Shown here piece after piece: positions 1 to 9,883 of a stretch of DNA of 64,000 nt (position 1 is its first letter; the number at the start of each line of letters is the position of its first letter). Under the pieces are notes generated by a model that was given only the letters and a program-made list of their open reading frames with translations, did no database searches and was not told where the DNA came from. The translations under genes were made by a program, and so were the position numbers. Source of the DNA: CALTSX01 sp051647685 (lineage in GTDB: Bacteria > Chlamydiota > Chlamydiia > Chlamydiales > CALTSX01); NCBI GenBank assembly GCA_051647685.1, contig JBOFEG010000001.1:1-64000 (forward strand), given 5' to 3'.

Positions 1-324
1 CTTATAGAAATTTTTCTTATTCTATTAATAACGAACGATATAGATATACTAAAACTAACTTTCCTGAAATTAATCTCTATTAAATTAACTTGTTTAAAAT
101 ATTATAGAGATGGAACCTGAGAGTGAATTCTTCAAAAATTTAGATATTGATAAAATCTTTCATAAAATGTGATTTTTAATCCTTACGGCCGTAGAAAACT
201 CCATCCTATTAGAGAGCTTATTATAATAGTCCCTTCTTAGGTTCTTGTTTTCAGCCAGATGCTACTCGTCACGTCTTCAGTGGAGATGTCACAAAAAGAA
301 ATGCTTTTTTAAAACTTCCTAGAG
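1..324. other. Left-edge region with no supported gene
   Basis: This stretch lies downstream of the minus-strand uvrB. It is AT-rich, has frequent stops in all frames, and shows no RNA gene or terminator that I can recognise. A short open plus-strand frame runs through about 228-320 and on into the antisense of uvrB, but it matches no family I know. Confidence 0.4.
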
Positions 325-2343
325 TTATTTATCGTCTTGTAGAAGTTGCATTTCTTTATAAAAACGTAATTGATCCCGCCATGCAGCAGCTTCTTCAAAA
401 TGAAAAGCTTTTGCGGATTTTTTCATAGCTGTTTCACACTCGATAATTTTCTTTTCAATTTCTTGTATAGAGAGAATTTTTTTATCCAGTTTATTGGTCT
501 CTTTCTTTTTTTCTTTTTCTAACGAATAGCCAAAGAATGTCTCTACAAGATCTTGTACTGTTCTCTTTTCTACTGTTCGTGGAGTAATATGATGCTCTAT
601 ATTATTGGCGTGTTGAATTCTTCTCCGTTCCGTAGTAATTGCAATAGTTTCTTTAATAGATTGAGTAAGATGATTCGCGTATAATATAACTCTGCCATCT
701 ATATTCCTAGCAGCACGTCCACAAATTTGGATTAATGAGGTAGTACTACGCAAAAAACCCTCTTTATCAGCATCTAGTATTACGACTAAAGAAACTTCTG
801 GGAGATCAAGGCCTTCTCGCAATAAATTAATTCCAACGAGAACATCATAAGTTCCATTGCGAAGATCATTAATAATTTCCATCCGTTGCAGTGTATCAAT
901 TTCTGCATGCAGGTAAGCAGCTTTAATATTAAATTCATGTAAGTAACGGGTGAGTTCTTCTGCAAGCCGCTTGGTCAACGTTGTAATTAAAACGCGTCCA
1001 TTTTTTGCAATGGACTGCCGTATTTCCTCCAGACAATTATCAAATTGGAACTGAGTTGGACGCACTTCAATAAGCGGATCGAGTAGTCCGGTTGGACGTA
1101 TGATTTGTTCAACAATTTCTCCGTTTGCTTGTTCAATTTCCCAACTCCCCGGAGTTGCAGAAACATAGATAGTTCCACCAATACTTTTAATTTTTGTAAA
1201 AAATTCATCCCAGTTTAAAGGGCGATTATCAAACGCAGAGGGCAATCTAAATCCAAATTCAACCAGCGATTTTTTGCGAGCTCGATCGCCATTATACATA
1301 GCATGAATTTGCGGAATTGTTTGGTGAGATTCATCTATAAAGAGCAAAAAATCACTTGGGAAATAATCGAGCAGACAAGGAGGAGGTTCGCCCATGGATC
1401 TTGAACTAAAGTGACGGGAATAATTCTCAATTCCCTTACAAGTACCCACTTCTTTCATGAGTTCCATATCATACGTAGTTCGCTGTTCAATCCGCTGTTT
1501 CTCAACCCATTTTTCCTGACTGTCAAAATAGGCAATCCTCTCTTGTAATTCTTCCCTGATTGTTTCTATTGCTTTTTCTCTAATGGCAGCTGGCGTCACA
1601 TAATGCGATCCTGGGTAAATTGTGATATGAGAAACTCTATGCATTGTCTTCCCAGTTAAAGGATCTATGACACTTATTCTTTCAATTACCTCATCAAAAA
1701 ATTCAATTCTATATGCTATTTCTTCCTCATAGGCGGGAATAATATCCAGTATATCTCCTCGAACTCTAAAAGTTCCTCTAGATAAATCGTAATCATTGCG
1801 CTTGTAATGCATATAGATTAAATGAAGCAGCAGCTCATCACGTAAGTAGGATTTCCCTAGCTCTAAGACAAGCTTCATCTTTGCATAAAATTCAGGTAAC
1901 CCGAGACCATAAATGCACGAGACTGAAGATACAATTAAAACATCTTCTCTCTCGAGCAGAGATCTTGTTGCACTCAAACGCATCTTTTCAATGCGATCAT
2001 TAATAGCAAGATCCTTTTCAATGTAGGTATCTGTTCTCGCAATGTAAGCCTCTGGTTGATAATAGTCATAGTAGGAAACAAAATATTCCACTGCATTATA
2101 TGGAAAAAACCCCTTGAATTCCTGGTATAATTGAGCAGCAAGTGTTTTGTTGTGAGCAAGTACAAGAGTGGGTTTTTGTATTTCTTGAACGACATGAGCC
2201 ACAGTAAAAGTCTTACCGGATCCTGTAACCCCAAGTAATACCTGATGCTTTTTTCCTTTCCTAACACCTTGTGCAAGAGAAGTAATAGCCCGAGGTTGAT
2301 CCCCTTTAGGCTGCATATGAGTTACTAGTTGAAATTTTCCCAT
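325..2343 (-). CDS. uvrB: UvrABC excinuclease subunit UvrB
   Basis: UvrB is the damage-verifying helicase-like subunit of nucleotide excision repair. It is loaded on DNA by UvrA and recruits UvrC. The 672-residue length is normal for the family. The Walker A motif GVTGSGKT is at residues 38-45, the damage-binding hairpin region contains YYDYYQPEAY, and the Walker B region contains FIDESHQT. The C-terminus carries the UVR motif (ETAMKKSAKAFHFEEAAAWR), the UvrC/UvrA contact. The ATG start gives the usual N-terminus, beginning just before the QPKGDQPRAI motif. It lies 18 bp downstream of thyX on the same strand and may be co-transcribed with it. No defect is visible. Confidence 0.97.
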   Translation of the reverse strand: MGKFQLVTHMQPKGDQPRAITSLAQGVRKGKKHQVLLGVTGSGKTFTVAHVVQEIQKPTLVLAHNKTLAAQLYQEFKGFFPYNAVEYFVSYYDYYQPEAYIARTDTYIEKDLAINDRIEKMRLSATRSLLEREDVLIVSSVSCIYGLGLPEFYAKMKLVLELGKSYLRDELLLHLIYMHYKRNDYDLSRGTFRVRGDILDIIPAYEEEIAYRIEFFDEVIERISVIDPLTGKTMHRVSHITIYPGSHYVTPAAIREKAIETIREELQERIAYFDSQEKWVEKQRIEQRTTYDMELMKEVGTCKGIENYSRHFSSRSMGEPPPCLLDYFPSDFLLFIDESHQTIPQIHAMYNGDRARKKSLVEFGFRLPSAFDNRPLNWDEFFTKIKSIGGTIYVSATPGSWEIEQANGEIVEQIIRPTGLLDPLIEVRPTQFQFDNCLEEIRQSIAKNGRVLITTLTKRLAEELTRYLHEFNIKAAYLHAEIDTLQRMEIINDLRNGTYDVLVGINLLREGLDLPEVSLVVILDADKEGFLRSTTSLIQICGRAARNIDGRVILYANHLTQSIKETIAITTERRRIQHANNIEHHITPRTVEKRTVQDLVETFFGYSLEKEKKKETNKLDKKILSIQEIEKKIIECETAMKKSAKAFHFEEAAAWRDQLRFYKEMQLLQDDK

Positions 2344-2361
2344 GTGTCTTTATCTTATATT

Positions 2362-3984
2362 TTAACGAGACTGCTTCTCTGCAATTCGTATTTCTTGATC
2401 AAGCCTTCCCATTTCATATCCTCCGTAATCTACAAAGGATAAAAATCTTTCAAACAGAGGAAACGCATGACTTACCTGTTTAGCCATTTCTTGCGCAATT
2501 AGTCGGTAACTTGGATGTCCTGCCGGAGAAGAACGAAGTTCGCACATCCATTGAAGAGCTCGCAAGTTAATATGAATATACCAGTGCATATTATATGCCA
2601 TAGGTACTACATATTGAGCTTCTTCTGGAAACTCTTTAGCGATGATATTATAGACTCCTTTAGCTTTTTCCATAACAAGGCGGTAATCTTTTTCTAAATC
2701 TGTCCCTAAAATTTCAGTCGGGATAAAATACTCTAATTTGCAAGATAAAATTTGACGTTCTTGTGATAGCATGCGATGACGTTGTAGGTCGCGATAAATT
2801 CCAAAATCGGCTACAACTTCAAAAGTAAATTCCGCTCTTTCCAAAGCTCTTGGAGATTTATGTCTGCGATTTTCTCGATGAGAAGCCCCTTCTTGCAAAA
2901 TTTCTTCTAATTCTAGATCTGAAAGCTTTTGGCAATATTCTTCCAGTTCTTGCAGACTAGACATTGAGTAAGGGAAAAGCAGTGCTGCAGCTACTTTTAT
3001 AGGAGCATTTTCTGTGTAATGAACCAGTCGAACCGTTTCATAGCCGCTCATTTGGTTGAGATTCGGTTTATGTTTAGTAGCAAGTGTAGCAAGTCCCTGC
3101 GTCAATTGTTCTCTAAACTGCATAAATGTTTTTTGGTGCTTGTGAGTAGAATCAGCTCGTCGTACAAAAGACGGAATCACCTTAGATAATTCTACAAATG
3201 ATTTTTGTCCAACTTCTTGTAATTCTGACAGAGTTTGTACGCGAAGTTTTTGGATAAGATTTTCAAAAAACCGACCATTTCCATATATACCTACATTGGT
3301 CAATGTGCTAGAGGGCAAAATTCCCCGTAAACAATCCAGCACTTTTGCACGAAGAGCAGCGGTATAAGCAACTTTTGATATCTCTAAATCCCTAGGAAAT
3401 TTTTTCTCAATAATCTCTGTGACAAAAGGGAGCAATTTTCCATAGGTTATAAACAATTCATTACACATATCGTTATACATATCTCGGTACGCCGACGCCA
3501 TAAGAATTGGCTCTCGATAACACTGATATTCTCCCTGTACTTTTTGATCGAAATATACATATCGAGTTGACTTTTCCAAAGGAGATCCTCCAATACGACA
3601 GTCCTCTATTGCTTTAGCCGCAAGCATTGATATATTTTCCAATGCGAGATGAGCACCACCGAGTTCTCCAATAGAATCATCTCCATATCCATCGAGTATT
3701 CTATCGTAAAAATTTTGTGCTTTTTTCATTGCGACAAATTGTTCTTCCGCTTCTCCTTCGGGTTTGCCTAAGAGGGAATTAAAAGCAGATTCTTCATTCA
3801 AAATAAAGTCTTTTAACAAAAGAGATCGAAGGCCGAGGTTAGAGCGGGAATAACGAGAAAATAAAGCTCCTTTAATTACTTCTGGAAGATTTCGAAGAAC
3901 AAAAATATTTTCTTGAGTATTTGTTACAAAATGTTCTAAAAGTTTTTTTTGAACTTCCGTAAAATCTTCATATGTTTCTTTCAT
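2362..3984 (-). CDS. thyX: Flavin-dependent thymidylate synthase, long chlamydial form
   Basis: ThyX makes dTMP from dUMP using FAD and methylene-tetrahydrofolate. At 540 residues it is about twice the length of a typical ThyX (about 220-250), the form I know from chlamydiae, in which two ThyX-like halves are joined. The second half carries the signature region with RHR at residues 402-404. Its sequence, RHRMLSQERQILS, departs from the usual RHR-x7-S spacing. The first half keeps the related stretches EKSTRYVYFDQ (about 137-147) and NVGIYGNGRFFENL (about 230-243). It probably forms an operon with uvrB downstream. The family call is secure; how the active site is shared between the two halves cannot be seen here. 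Confidence 0.93.
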   Translation of the reverse strand: MKETYEDFTEVQKKLLEHFVTNTQENIFVLRNLPEVIKGALFSRYSRSNLGLRSLLLKDFILNEESAFNSLLGKPEGEAEEQFVAMKKAQNFYDRILDGYGDDSIGELGGAHLALENISMLAAKAIEDCRIGGSPLEKSTRYVYFDQKVQGEYQCYREPILMASAYRDMYNDMCNELFITYGKLLPFVTEIIEKKFPRDLEISKVAYTAALRAKVLDCLRGILPSSTLTNVGIYGNGRFFENLIQKLRVQTLSELQEVGQKSFVELSKVIPSFVRRADSTHKHQKTFMQFREQLTQGLATLATKHKPNLNQMSGYETVRLVHYTENAPIKVAAALLFPYSMSSLQELEEYCQKLSDLELEEILQEGASHRENRRHKSPRALERAEFTFEVVADFGIYRDLQRHRMLSQERQILSCKLEYFIPTEILGTDLEKDYRLVMEKAKGVYNIIAKEFPEEAQYVVPMAYNMHWYIHINLRALQWMCELRSSPAGHPSYRLIAQEMAKQVSHAFPLFERFLSFVDYGGYEMGRLDQEIRIAEKQSR

Positions 3985-4192
3985 AAGAACTTCCTTTTCA
4001 TTAGAAATGATTACTAATCTAAATTATTATACCAAATATAGCTCTATTATAAGATAACTGGAAAATTAACTGCGAATAGAGAAAAAGTATATCACCAATA
4101 ACTAACGAAAATATTGATCTTAATCGATAAAAACTTCTTGTAAGAAACTCTTTTTGTATATAGATTTTTTAAAATTTACATGAGAAATAACT

Positions 4193-5413
4193 ATGTTCGA
4201 TATTACATCTCTCTCGCATGCCCATATGATTGCTCAAGTGAGAGTAAGACAACTCGCAATAAAGGACTCTCAAAATATCTTGCAACAAAAAATTGTTGCT
4301 TTATGGAGAGAAAATAAGGAGAGTTCCGGACAAAAATTTGCAAGTAATTTCCAAGAAAAATTACAAGAAATGTATACGTCCAGCATCGACATTAATCGTT
4401 CATTGGAAAAGTTTTCTGTAGATGAAATAGGCTACCCTATAAAAACTAATAAAACGCCTCTCCAACTTGAAATGGCTTATCAATGGAGCCAAGAAAAAGA
4501 AGATAACTTAATGGGACATATAGAACAAAACAAGCTATACCACGATTTAGCCAATACAGTTGATCTAGAATTGCCCCGTCTACAATCTCCCAGTAAAACA
4601 ATATTTTGGGGAAATGAAAATCCTTCTGTTAGCTCTATACTTTTAGCGAGTCTTGGATCTACTATGGGCTTGCAGCAAAAAAAAATGGCTGGCGCTGCAT
4701 TACTCTATCCTCTTTATGATACCAGATATACTTTACGCAATATTCCTGTATCCTATCCATTCGCTTCTGACAAAGAGATGTGGCTCTTTGGGGATTATCA
4801 ATTTGGGGGTCAGCGATATCTAAAATCGAAAAAATCACTATTTGGTCCTTTGGACTGCTCTGAAGCCGTTGCCAATTCCACTCATTTGAGCGAGGAACAA
4901 CAGTTAAACTTTAGCACGAGCCATATTAGAAACGCTTTTTTTAAAACAGATAACGAATATAAATATATTCCAATAACCTCAACTTATAAAGAATCCTTGA
5001 ATCCTGAATTGATTCAATCTGGAGACATCTACTTAATGAAGGGGCACACAGCTATTATTACCAATATTGATACTAAGGGAGAAATTGGAACAATAGAATT
5101 TACTAGAGATATTGATAGAAAGACCCAAAAAATTTTAGGTGGGGGGACTTATTCCTATAATTTAATAGAAAAGGCAAAATATCTCGACAGTGGCTCCTTA
5201 AACCAAATTTATATTTTGCGAGATAGTCATCCTCCTCTCAAAGAGTCTTATACTTATTCTGATTTAATCGATAAAATAGACAATGTTTATTACGAATGTT
5301 TTGAAAATAAACCTAAAGATATACCGGGTGATTGGAGTGTTTTTATCGATAAATATTTCTGGGGAAGGGACACTGGATCCAGCACTAATTCATGTTGTTT
5401 GTCTTTATGTTAA
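4193..5413 (+). CDS. Putative NlpC/P60-like cysteine peptidase or amidase
   Basis: I do not recognise the whole 406-residue protein. Its middle carries the hallmarks of an NlpC/P60 or papain-like fold. LDCSEAV places a candidate catalytic Cys at residue 222 in the family's DCS context, and GDIYLMKGHTAIIT places a candidate catalytic His at 285, with the usual GD turn just before it. There is no signal peptide and no membrane segment. The first 200 residues match nothing I know, and the C-terminus is Cys-rich (CCLSLC). Secreted peptidoglycan hydrolases normally have a signal peptide, so this one acts in the cytoplasm or leaves by another route, for example type III secretion; that part is inference. 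It overlaps the convergent nqrA by 9 bp and reads divergently from thyX. Confidence 0.6.
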   Translation: MFDITSLSHAHMIAQVRVRQLAIKDSQNILQQKIVALWRENKESSGQKFASNFQEKLQEMYTSSIDINRSLEKFSVDEIGYPIKTNKTPLQLEMAYQWSQEKEDNLMGHIEQNKLYHDLANTVDLELPRLQSPSKTIFWGNENPSVSSILLASLGSTMGLQQKKMAGAALLYPLYDTRYTLRNIPVSYPFASDKEMWLFGDYQFGGQRYLKSKKSLFGPLDCSEAVANSTHLSEEQQLNFSTSHIRNAFFKTDNEYKYIPITSTYKESLNPELIQSGDIYLMKGHTAIITNIDTKGEIGTIEFTRDIDRKTQKILGGGTYSYNLIEKAKYLDSGSLNQIYILRDSHPPLKESYTYSDLIDKIDNVYYECFENKPKDIPGDWSVFIDKYFWGRDTGSSTNSCCLSLC

Positions 5414-6754
5414 TACACGCATTTGAGATGCAGTAATCAATCCATTTTTTACAATTTGTACTATATCTATTTTGGAGGGACAAATAAAAGCGGCAAGAGC
5501 AAAATCTTCTTCGGCAATTTCTAATAAGCCTAATTGTTCGGCGAGCTCAAAATCTTTTACAAGTATAGCTTTAACGAGGTGCATAGTTGGAATACGCATT
5601 GGCATTACTTTGTCATAAATAGAAGCATCGACAAAAGCCCTCTCTTCCCCATGTTGATTTGTAGTAAAAGGATAGGAGTGATTCCGATAAAATCCAGATA
5701 GATAAACGCGAGTAGCAGTAAAAGTTTGTTTTCCAAATCTTAGAAAACTAAACATTTTTCTTTTTTTTGGCCTCTCATAAATTGCACATACAACATAATG
5801 AAACATTCCTAAAAATTCTTTTTCAGTTACCTGTCTGCCGATTAAAGGATCCCCTGAAATAACGCGAATATTTCCCTTGTCTAATCTATTTTTTATTATA
5901 TGGCCAATATTTATGCCCTCTCTTACTCGCAGCAATGTTCGACACTCTGGTCGAATAGCGTCGCCAGCAACGGAAATTACTCTTAAATAATGCAAAGTTC
6001 CATGTATTGCGAGTTTACCAATTGCTATGACATCACACGCTTGAATAGTCCATACAAGATCTGTGGCCGTTATAATGGGATTAATATGATAGATAGCAAA
6101 AGAAACATTTGCAGCTGGATGCGGACCGGAAACCGTATGTTGGTAAACATTGTCAGTTTTTGGAAAAAAGCTCTTCTCTCCATTATGTGTAAGATGCACA
6201 GCAGCAATGCGAGATAGTAGGTTTAAACCTAATTGAAACCACTCTTCATACCCTGTAATGTGTAGAATTGGGCTTGGAACATAGGGCGCAGAAGCGGCTC
6301 CTATTACAAAGATGGCTTGTGGCAACCGTTTTGGGGATGCGAGAATATTATAGGGTCGTTGGTATATTTTAGTAAAAACTCCACTCTCTAAAAATAAAGA
6401 AAGAATTTCTTCTACAGTACACTTCTCAATATTTATTCTTTTATGTTTATACTCTCTTTCTTTTTTACTAACCTCAATTACTATATATAATGGCTTTCTC
6501 TTCTCCCCACGAATAATATCAGTTACAACTCCACCGGCAGGAGATACAAATTTTCTTTCGCCAAATTCACGTTCTTCAGCTATAGGTTCCCCTAGTAGTA
6601 CCTCATCTCCCTTTTTGATTAGTAAACGAATAGTTGGAGTAAAAGAGGTGAGATCGAGTGCGATATGAGAAGATATGCTCGCTTCTTGTATTTCCAAGTT
6701 TTCCGGGTTCCCTCCAATTGGAATGCATAATCCTTTTTTACTGTGTAAATTCAT
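5405..6754 (-). CDS. nqrA: Na+-translocating NADH:quinone reductase subunit A
   Basis: NqrA is a peripheral cytoplasmic-face subunit of the Na+-pumping NADH:quinone oxidoreductase and contributes to quinone binding. The N-terminus KKGLCIPIGGNPE fits the family's opening (KGLDLPIxGxP type). The 449-residue length is normal. An in-frame extension to 6808 exists, but the ATG at 6754 is preceded by AGGAA at good spacing and gives the expected N-terminus, so I place the start there. The other nqr genes are not adjacent. In sequenced Chlamydia nqrA is likewise separate from nqrBCDE, as I recall. It converges on the peptidase-like gene with a 9 bp overlap and is divergent from greA. Confidence 0.95.
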   Translation of the reverse strand: MNLHSKKGLCIPIGGNPENLEIQEASISSHIALDLTSFTPTIRLLIKKGDEVLLGEPIAEEREFGERKFVSPAGGVVTDIIRGEKRKPLYIVIEVSKKEREYKHKRINIEKCTVEEILSLFLESGVFTKIYQRPYNILASPKRLPQAIFVIGAASAPYVPSPILHITGYEEWFQLGLNLLSRIAAVHLTHNGEKSFFPKTDNVYQHTVSGPHPAANVSFAIYHINPIITATDLVWTIQACDVIAIGKLAIHGTLHYLRVISVAGDAIRPECRTLLRVREGINIGHIIKNRLDKGNIRVISGDPLIGRQVTEKEFLGMFHYVVCAIYERPKKRKMFSFLRFGKQTFTATRVYLSGFYRNHSYPFTTNQHGEERAFVDASIYDKVMPMRIPTMHLVKAILVKDFELAEQLGLLEIAEEDFALAAFICPSKIDIVQIVKNGLITASQMRVLT

Positions 6755-6881
6755 ATAGTTCCTTACCTTCTCAAAACCAGTAAATAAAATAATTTGCTCG
6801 TATATCATAAAATGATCATAAAACCAATCTGTTTATGTCATTGAAGATAATTGCAAGACAACCTATACTTCTTAAAAAGTT

Positions 6882-6887
6882 TATAAT
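6882..6887 (+). promoter_or_regulatory. Candidate -10 box for greA
   Basis: A perfect TATAAT lies about 60 bp upstream of greA in the divergent nqrA-greA spacer. No convincing -35 hexamer stands at 16-18 bp from it, so this is a weak call made from the -10 match alone. Confidence 0.3.
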
Positions 6888-6945
6888 ACTTTTAAAGTAA
6901 ATATGTCTTTTTATTTTCAAATTAAAAACATTTTTAAGGTATCGC

Positions 6946-9117
6946 ATGGGTTATTATACACAAATCGCACAACGCATCTCCGAAAATAATTATCCTTCAT
7001 TCATTTCACTATGGGAGGAATACTGCGTAAGTGATTCCGTGGATCTGCAAGAACTCAGACAAATACTAGAAAAAATTAAACATTCCGAATGGAAAGAAAA
7101 TTTTGGAAAACATGTTGATCAAATTCTTCCTCTCGTTACTCCTGTGCAAGAAGAAGAAGAAGCGTACCCATGTATTCGTTTAATCATAGATCTACAGACA
7201 TCCAACACTCTCGATCTCGCTGAACTGGCTACATCGGTTCTTACTAAACGATATGGAGAACAGAAAAATTTTCGTGAGAAATTGAGATTATGTGGCTTAC
7301 GCGATAAAAAGGACTTTCAAGGAGCAATCAGTAAATTTGAGCTACTAAACCATATGAAAATTGGCAATTTTGTCTTTCATACCGCTGGATGGGGAACGGG
7401 AGAATTTGTCGATATTTCCTTTCTATGTGAACAAGTAAAACTTGATTTTGATTATTTAGCAGGTAAAAAAGATCTATCCTTTGAGAACGCCTTTCGCACA
7501 CTTATTCCATTAGATAAAGACCATTTTTTAGCACAGCGCTTTGGATCCCCCGATGAATTAGAAAAACAGGCAAAAGAAAATCCCATTACAGTCATACATA
7601 TGTTACTCAAAGATCTAGGCCCCAAAACCGCAGCAGATATCAAAGAGGAATTATATGAACTTGTTATTCCTGGAAAAGATTGGCAAAAATGGTGGCAAAA
7701 TGTTCGAGTGAAACTTAAAAAGGATACTTTCATTTTAGTTCCAGATGACATAAAAGAACCACTTAGGTTGCGGCAATCAGAAATATCCCATGAAGATATT
7801 CTTTTTTCCACCCTATCTGATACTCAAAGCATAGATGGGTTGATCTTAACACTATATAATTTTATGAGAGATTTTAGTCCTCTGCTTAAAAATCAAGACT
7901 TTACAAATACCTTAATAAAAAAATTGCAAGAATTTATAAATACGGAAGCTCTTACGACAAAACAATCGATACAGATTCAATTTATTTTAGAAGATCTGCA
8001 CGCACCACAGACAATTACTTCTAGCCAAATTATTGCTCATTTATCAGTACAAGATATCTATAAACTTGTGGGTAGTATTGAAATACTTGCTTTTAAAAAG
8101 CGTACTCTTATTACAATCAGACAAACACGAACTGATTGGAGCGAGATTTTTGCCAATTTGTTATTTCAAATTGAACATAGCCCTATACGGGATTATATCT
8201 TAGAAGAATGTCTTGCATCTAACGAAAAACAGAAAATTATTACGCAATTAGAATATCTCTTATCGCGACCTATAACGTCTCCAACTACATTGCTTTGGTA
8301 TTTTCAAAAAATTATGAAAACCTCCTCTCTTCCCTTATCAGATTTCGCCGGTAGATGTAGATTCCTAGAAGCTTTTTTCACTGTTCTGCCTATTTTAGAA
8401 GAGAAAAATAACAAAGAGCTAATTAAAAAAATGCATACCTTTATTACGAATGCTAAATACAGCAACATTCGTAAGTTATTTCAAAATACTGATAGAACAT
8501 TTTTACAAGAAATCTTACTGCTTACTACAAAAAGTTCTTCTCTCTCCGATCACGAAATTAAGATCCTTCATGCTTTAGCTGAGGTAGTACATCCCTCTCT
8601 TAAAAAATTGCGTAAAAAATCAGATGTCATTTCGAAAACAGAAGATATTATTTGGAGTACAGAAATTGGATTTTCTAAATTAAAAGCTCGTATTGAGCAC
8701 ATTGCTAATGTAGAGATACTGGACAACGCAAAAGAAATTGAAGAGGCTCGAGCACACGGGGATCTGCGAGAAAACGCGGAATATAAAGCTGCTTTAGAAA
8801 GACGATCAAGACTCCAACAAGAATTACAACTGTTGTCAGCACAAATTCAAAAGACCCGAGTTTTAACAACTAAAGATATCCAAACACAAATGGTTGGAAT
8901 CGGTTGTATTGTAGAATGCAAAGATACTGCTGGGAAACTCAATCAATTTACTCTACTGGGACCTTGGGATGCGGATCCAGAAAATCATATTTTCTCCTTC
9001 CAATCTAAATTTGCTCAAGATATTACAGGTCTTAGAATTGGCGATCGCTTTACATCCAGAAATACAGAATATGTAATATCCTCCATCAAAAATTACTTAC
9101 AAGAAAATAATAAATAA
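6946..9117 (+). CDS. greA: Transcription elongation factor GreA with long N-terminal extension
   Basis: GreA rescues backtracked RNA polymerase by stimulating transcript cleavage. The recognisable GreA part is only the last 145 residues (about 579-723). It has a coiled-coil with the acidic tip EARAHGDLRENAEY followed by the FKBP-like C-terminal domain. The preceding 575 residues are helical-looking with no motif I recognise. This arrangement (about 720 residues against about 160 in most bacteria) is the one known for chlamydial GreA. The ATG is preceded by AAGGT. rdgB follows after 15 bp and is likely co-transcribed. The function of the extension is unknown. Confidence 0.93.
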   Translation: MGYYTQIAQRISENNYPSFISLWEEYCVSDSVDLQELRQILEKIKHSEWKENFGKHVDQILPLVTPVQEEEEAYPCIRLIIDLQTSNTLDLAELATSVLTKRYGEQKNFREKLRLCGLRDKKDFQGAISKFELLNHMKIGNFVFHTAGWGTGEFVDISFLCEQVKLDFDYLAGKKDLSFENAFRTLIPLDKDHFLAQRFGSPDELEKQAKENPITVIHMLLKDLGPKTAADIKEELYELVIPGKDWQKWWQNVRVKLKKDTFILVPDDIKEPLRLRQSEISHEDILFSTLSDTQSIDGLILTLYNFMRDFSPLLKNQDFTNTLIKKLQEFINTEALTTKQSIQIQFILEDLHAPQTITSSQIIAHLSVQDIYKLVGSIEILAFKKRTLITIRQTRTDWSEIFANLLFQIEHSPIRDYILEECLASNEKQKIITQLEYLLSRPITSPTTLLWYFQKIMKTSSLPLSDFAGRCRFLEAFFTVLPILEEKNNKELIKKMHTFITNAKYSNIRKLFQNTDRTFLQEILLLTTKSSSLSDHEIKILHALAEVVHPSLKKLRKKSDVISKTEDIIWSTEIGFSKLKARIEHIANVEILDNAKEIEEARAHGDLRENAEYKAALERRSRLQQELQLLSAQIQKTRVLTTKDIQTQMVGIGCIVECKDTAGKLNQFTLLGPWDADPENHIFSFQSKFAQDITGLRIGDRFTSRNTEYVISSIKNYLQENNK

Positions 9118-9132
9118 ATATAAATTATTCTT

Positions 9133-9735
9133 ATGAAGATTTTGATTGCATCTACAAATTCTCATAAGATTCGAGAATATTCAAGTCTACTACAAATTAT
9201 ACCTAATGTGAATATTCTAAATTTAAATCATTTTCCTACTTATATTCCCCCGGATGAAACTGGCACAAGTTTTGAAGCTAACGCTATTATAAAGGCGTCT
9301 CATGCAGCTGATTCATTAAAAATGCTGACCCTTGGAGATGATGGTGGACTTGTTATTCCTGCTCTAGAAGGTGAGCCAGGTTTATATAGCAGGCGTTATG
9401 CAGGACCTCACGCCACAGATTCTGAAAATATCCAAAAAATTTTAGAGAAGATTTCTTTATTGCCCGATACACATCGATCGGCTCATTTTGTTTGTGCATT
9501 GGCTTTAGCCTCTCCTGAAGAACTAAAAAAATGTGTAGTAGCCACATGTGAAGGTGAGGTTTTAGATCGAGCAAAAGGTAATTATGGATTTGCTTATGAT
9601 AAAATTTTTCTCAAATATGGCTACCATAAAACTTTTGGAGAATTAGAAGAGTCTATAAAGAATAAGATTTCACATCGCAATAAAGCTTTCATGATGTTAC
9701 TGCCTACATTGCAGACTAGTTTACAACAACAATAA
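9133..9735 (+). CDS. rdgB: dITP/XTP pyrophosphatase (RdgB/HAM1 family)
   Basis: This enzyme hydrolyses non-canonical purine nucleoside triphosphates (dITP, XTP) and so keeps them out of DNA and RNA. The 200-residue length is typical. Visible family motifs are the N-terminal STNSHKIREY (nucleotide and phosphate contact), GTSFEANAIIKA, and GDDGGLVIPAL followed by GEPGLYSRRYAG. The usual DDSGL is DDGGL here, a mild change. The C-terminal SHRNKAF matches the family's SHR motif. It starts 15 bp after greA, so the two probably form a transcription unit. Confidence 0.94.
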   Translation: MKILIASTNSHKIREYSSLLQIIPNVNILNLNHFPTYIPPDETGTSFEANAIIKASHAADSLKMLTLGDDGGLVIPALEGEPGLYSRRYAGPHATDSENIQKILEKISLLPDTHRSAHFVCALALASPEELKKCVVATCEGEVLDRAKGNYGFAYDKIFLKYGYHKTFGELEESIKNKISHRNKAFMMLLPTLQTSLQQQ

Positions 9736-9883
9736 CCGATAAATTTTTATTCCTACTGAATATCTTCTTATACGCAAATACTTCATCTCAAGAGATTCAT
9801 AATCTCCTATACTTAATTTTTTCATGCTTGTCAGAAATACCTCTAATTCGTAAATTTCAATTAATTACTTGATATAGGTCTTT

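Noticed and set aside
228..320. Short open plus-strand stretch next to the uvrB end
   Set aside because: No recognisable family or start; it runs into the antisense of uvrB.
5390..5413. CAAX box at the end of the peptidase-like protein (CCLSLC)
   Set aside because: The residue four from the end is Leu; the Cys residues are not in the CAAX position.
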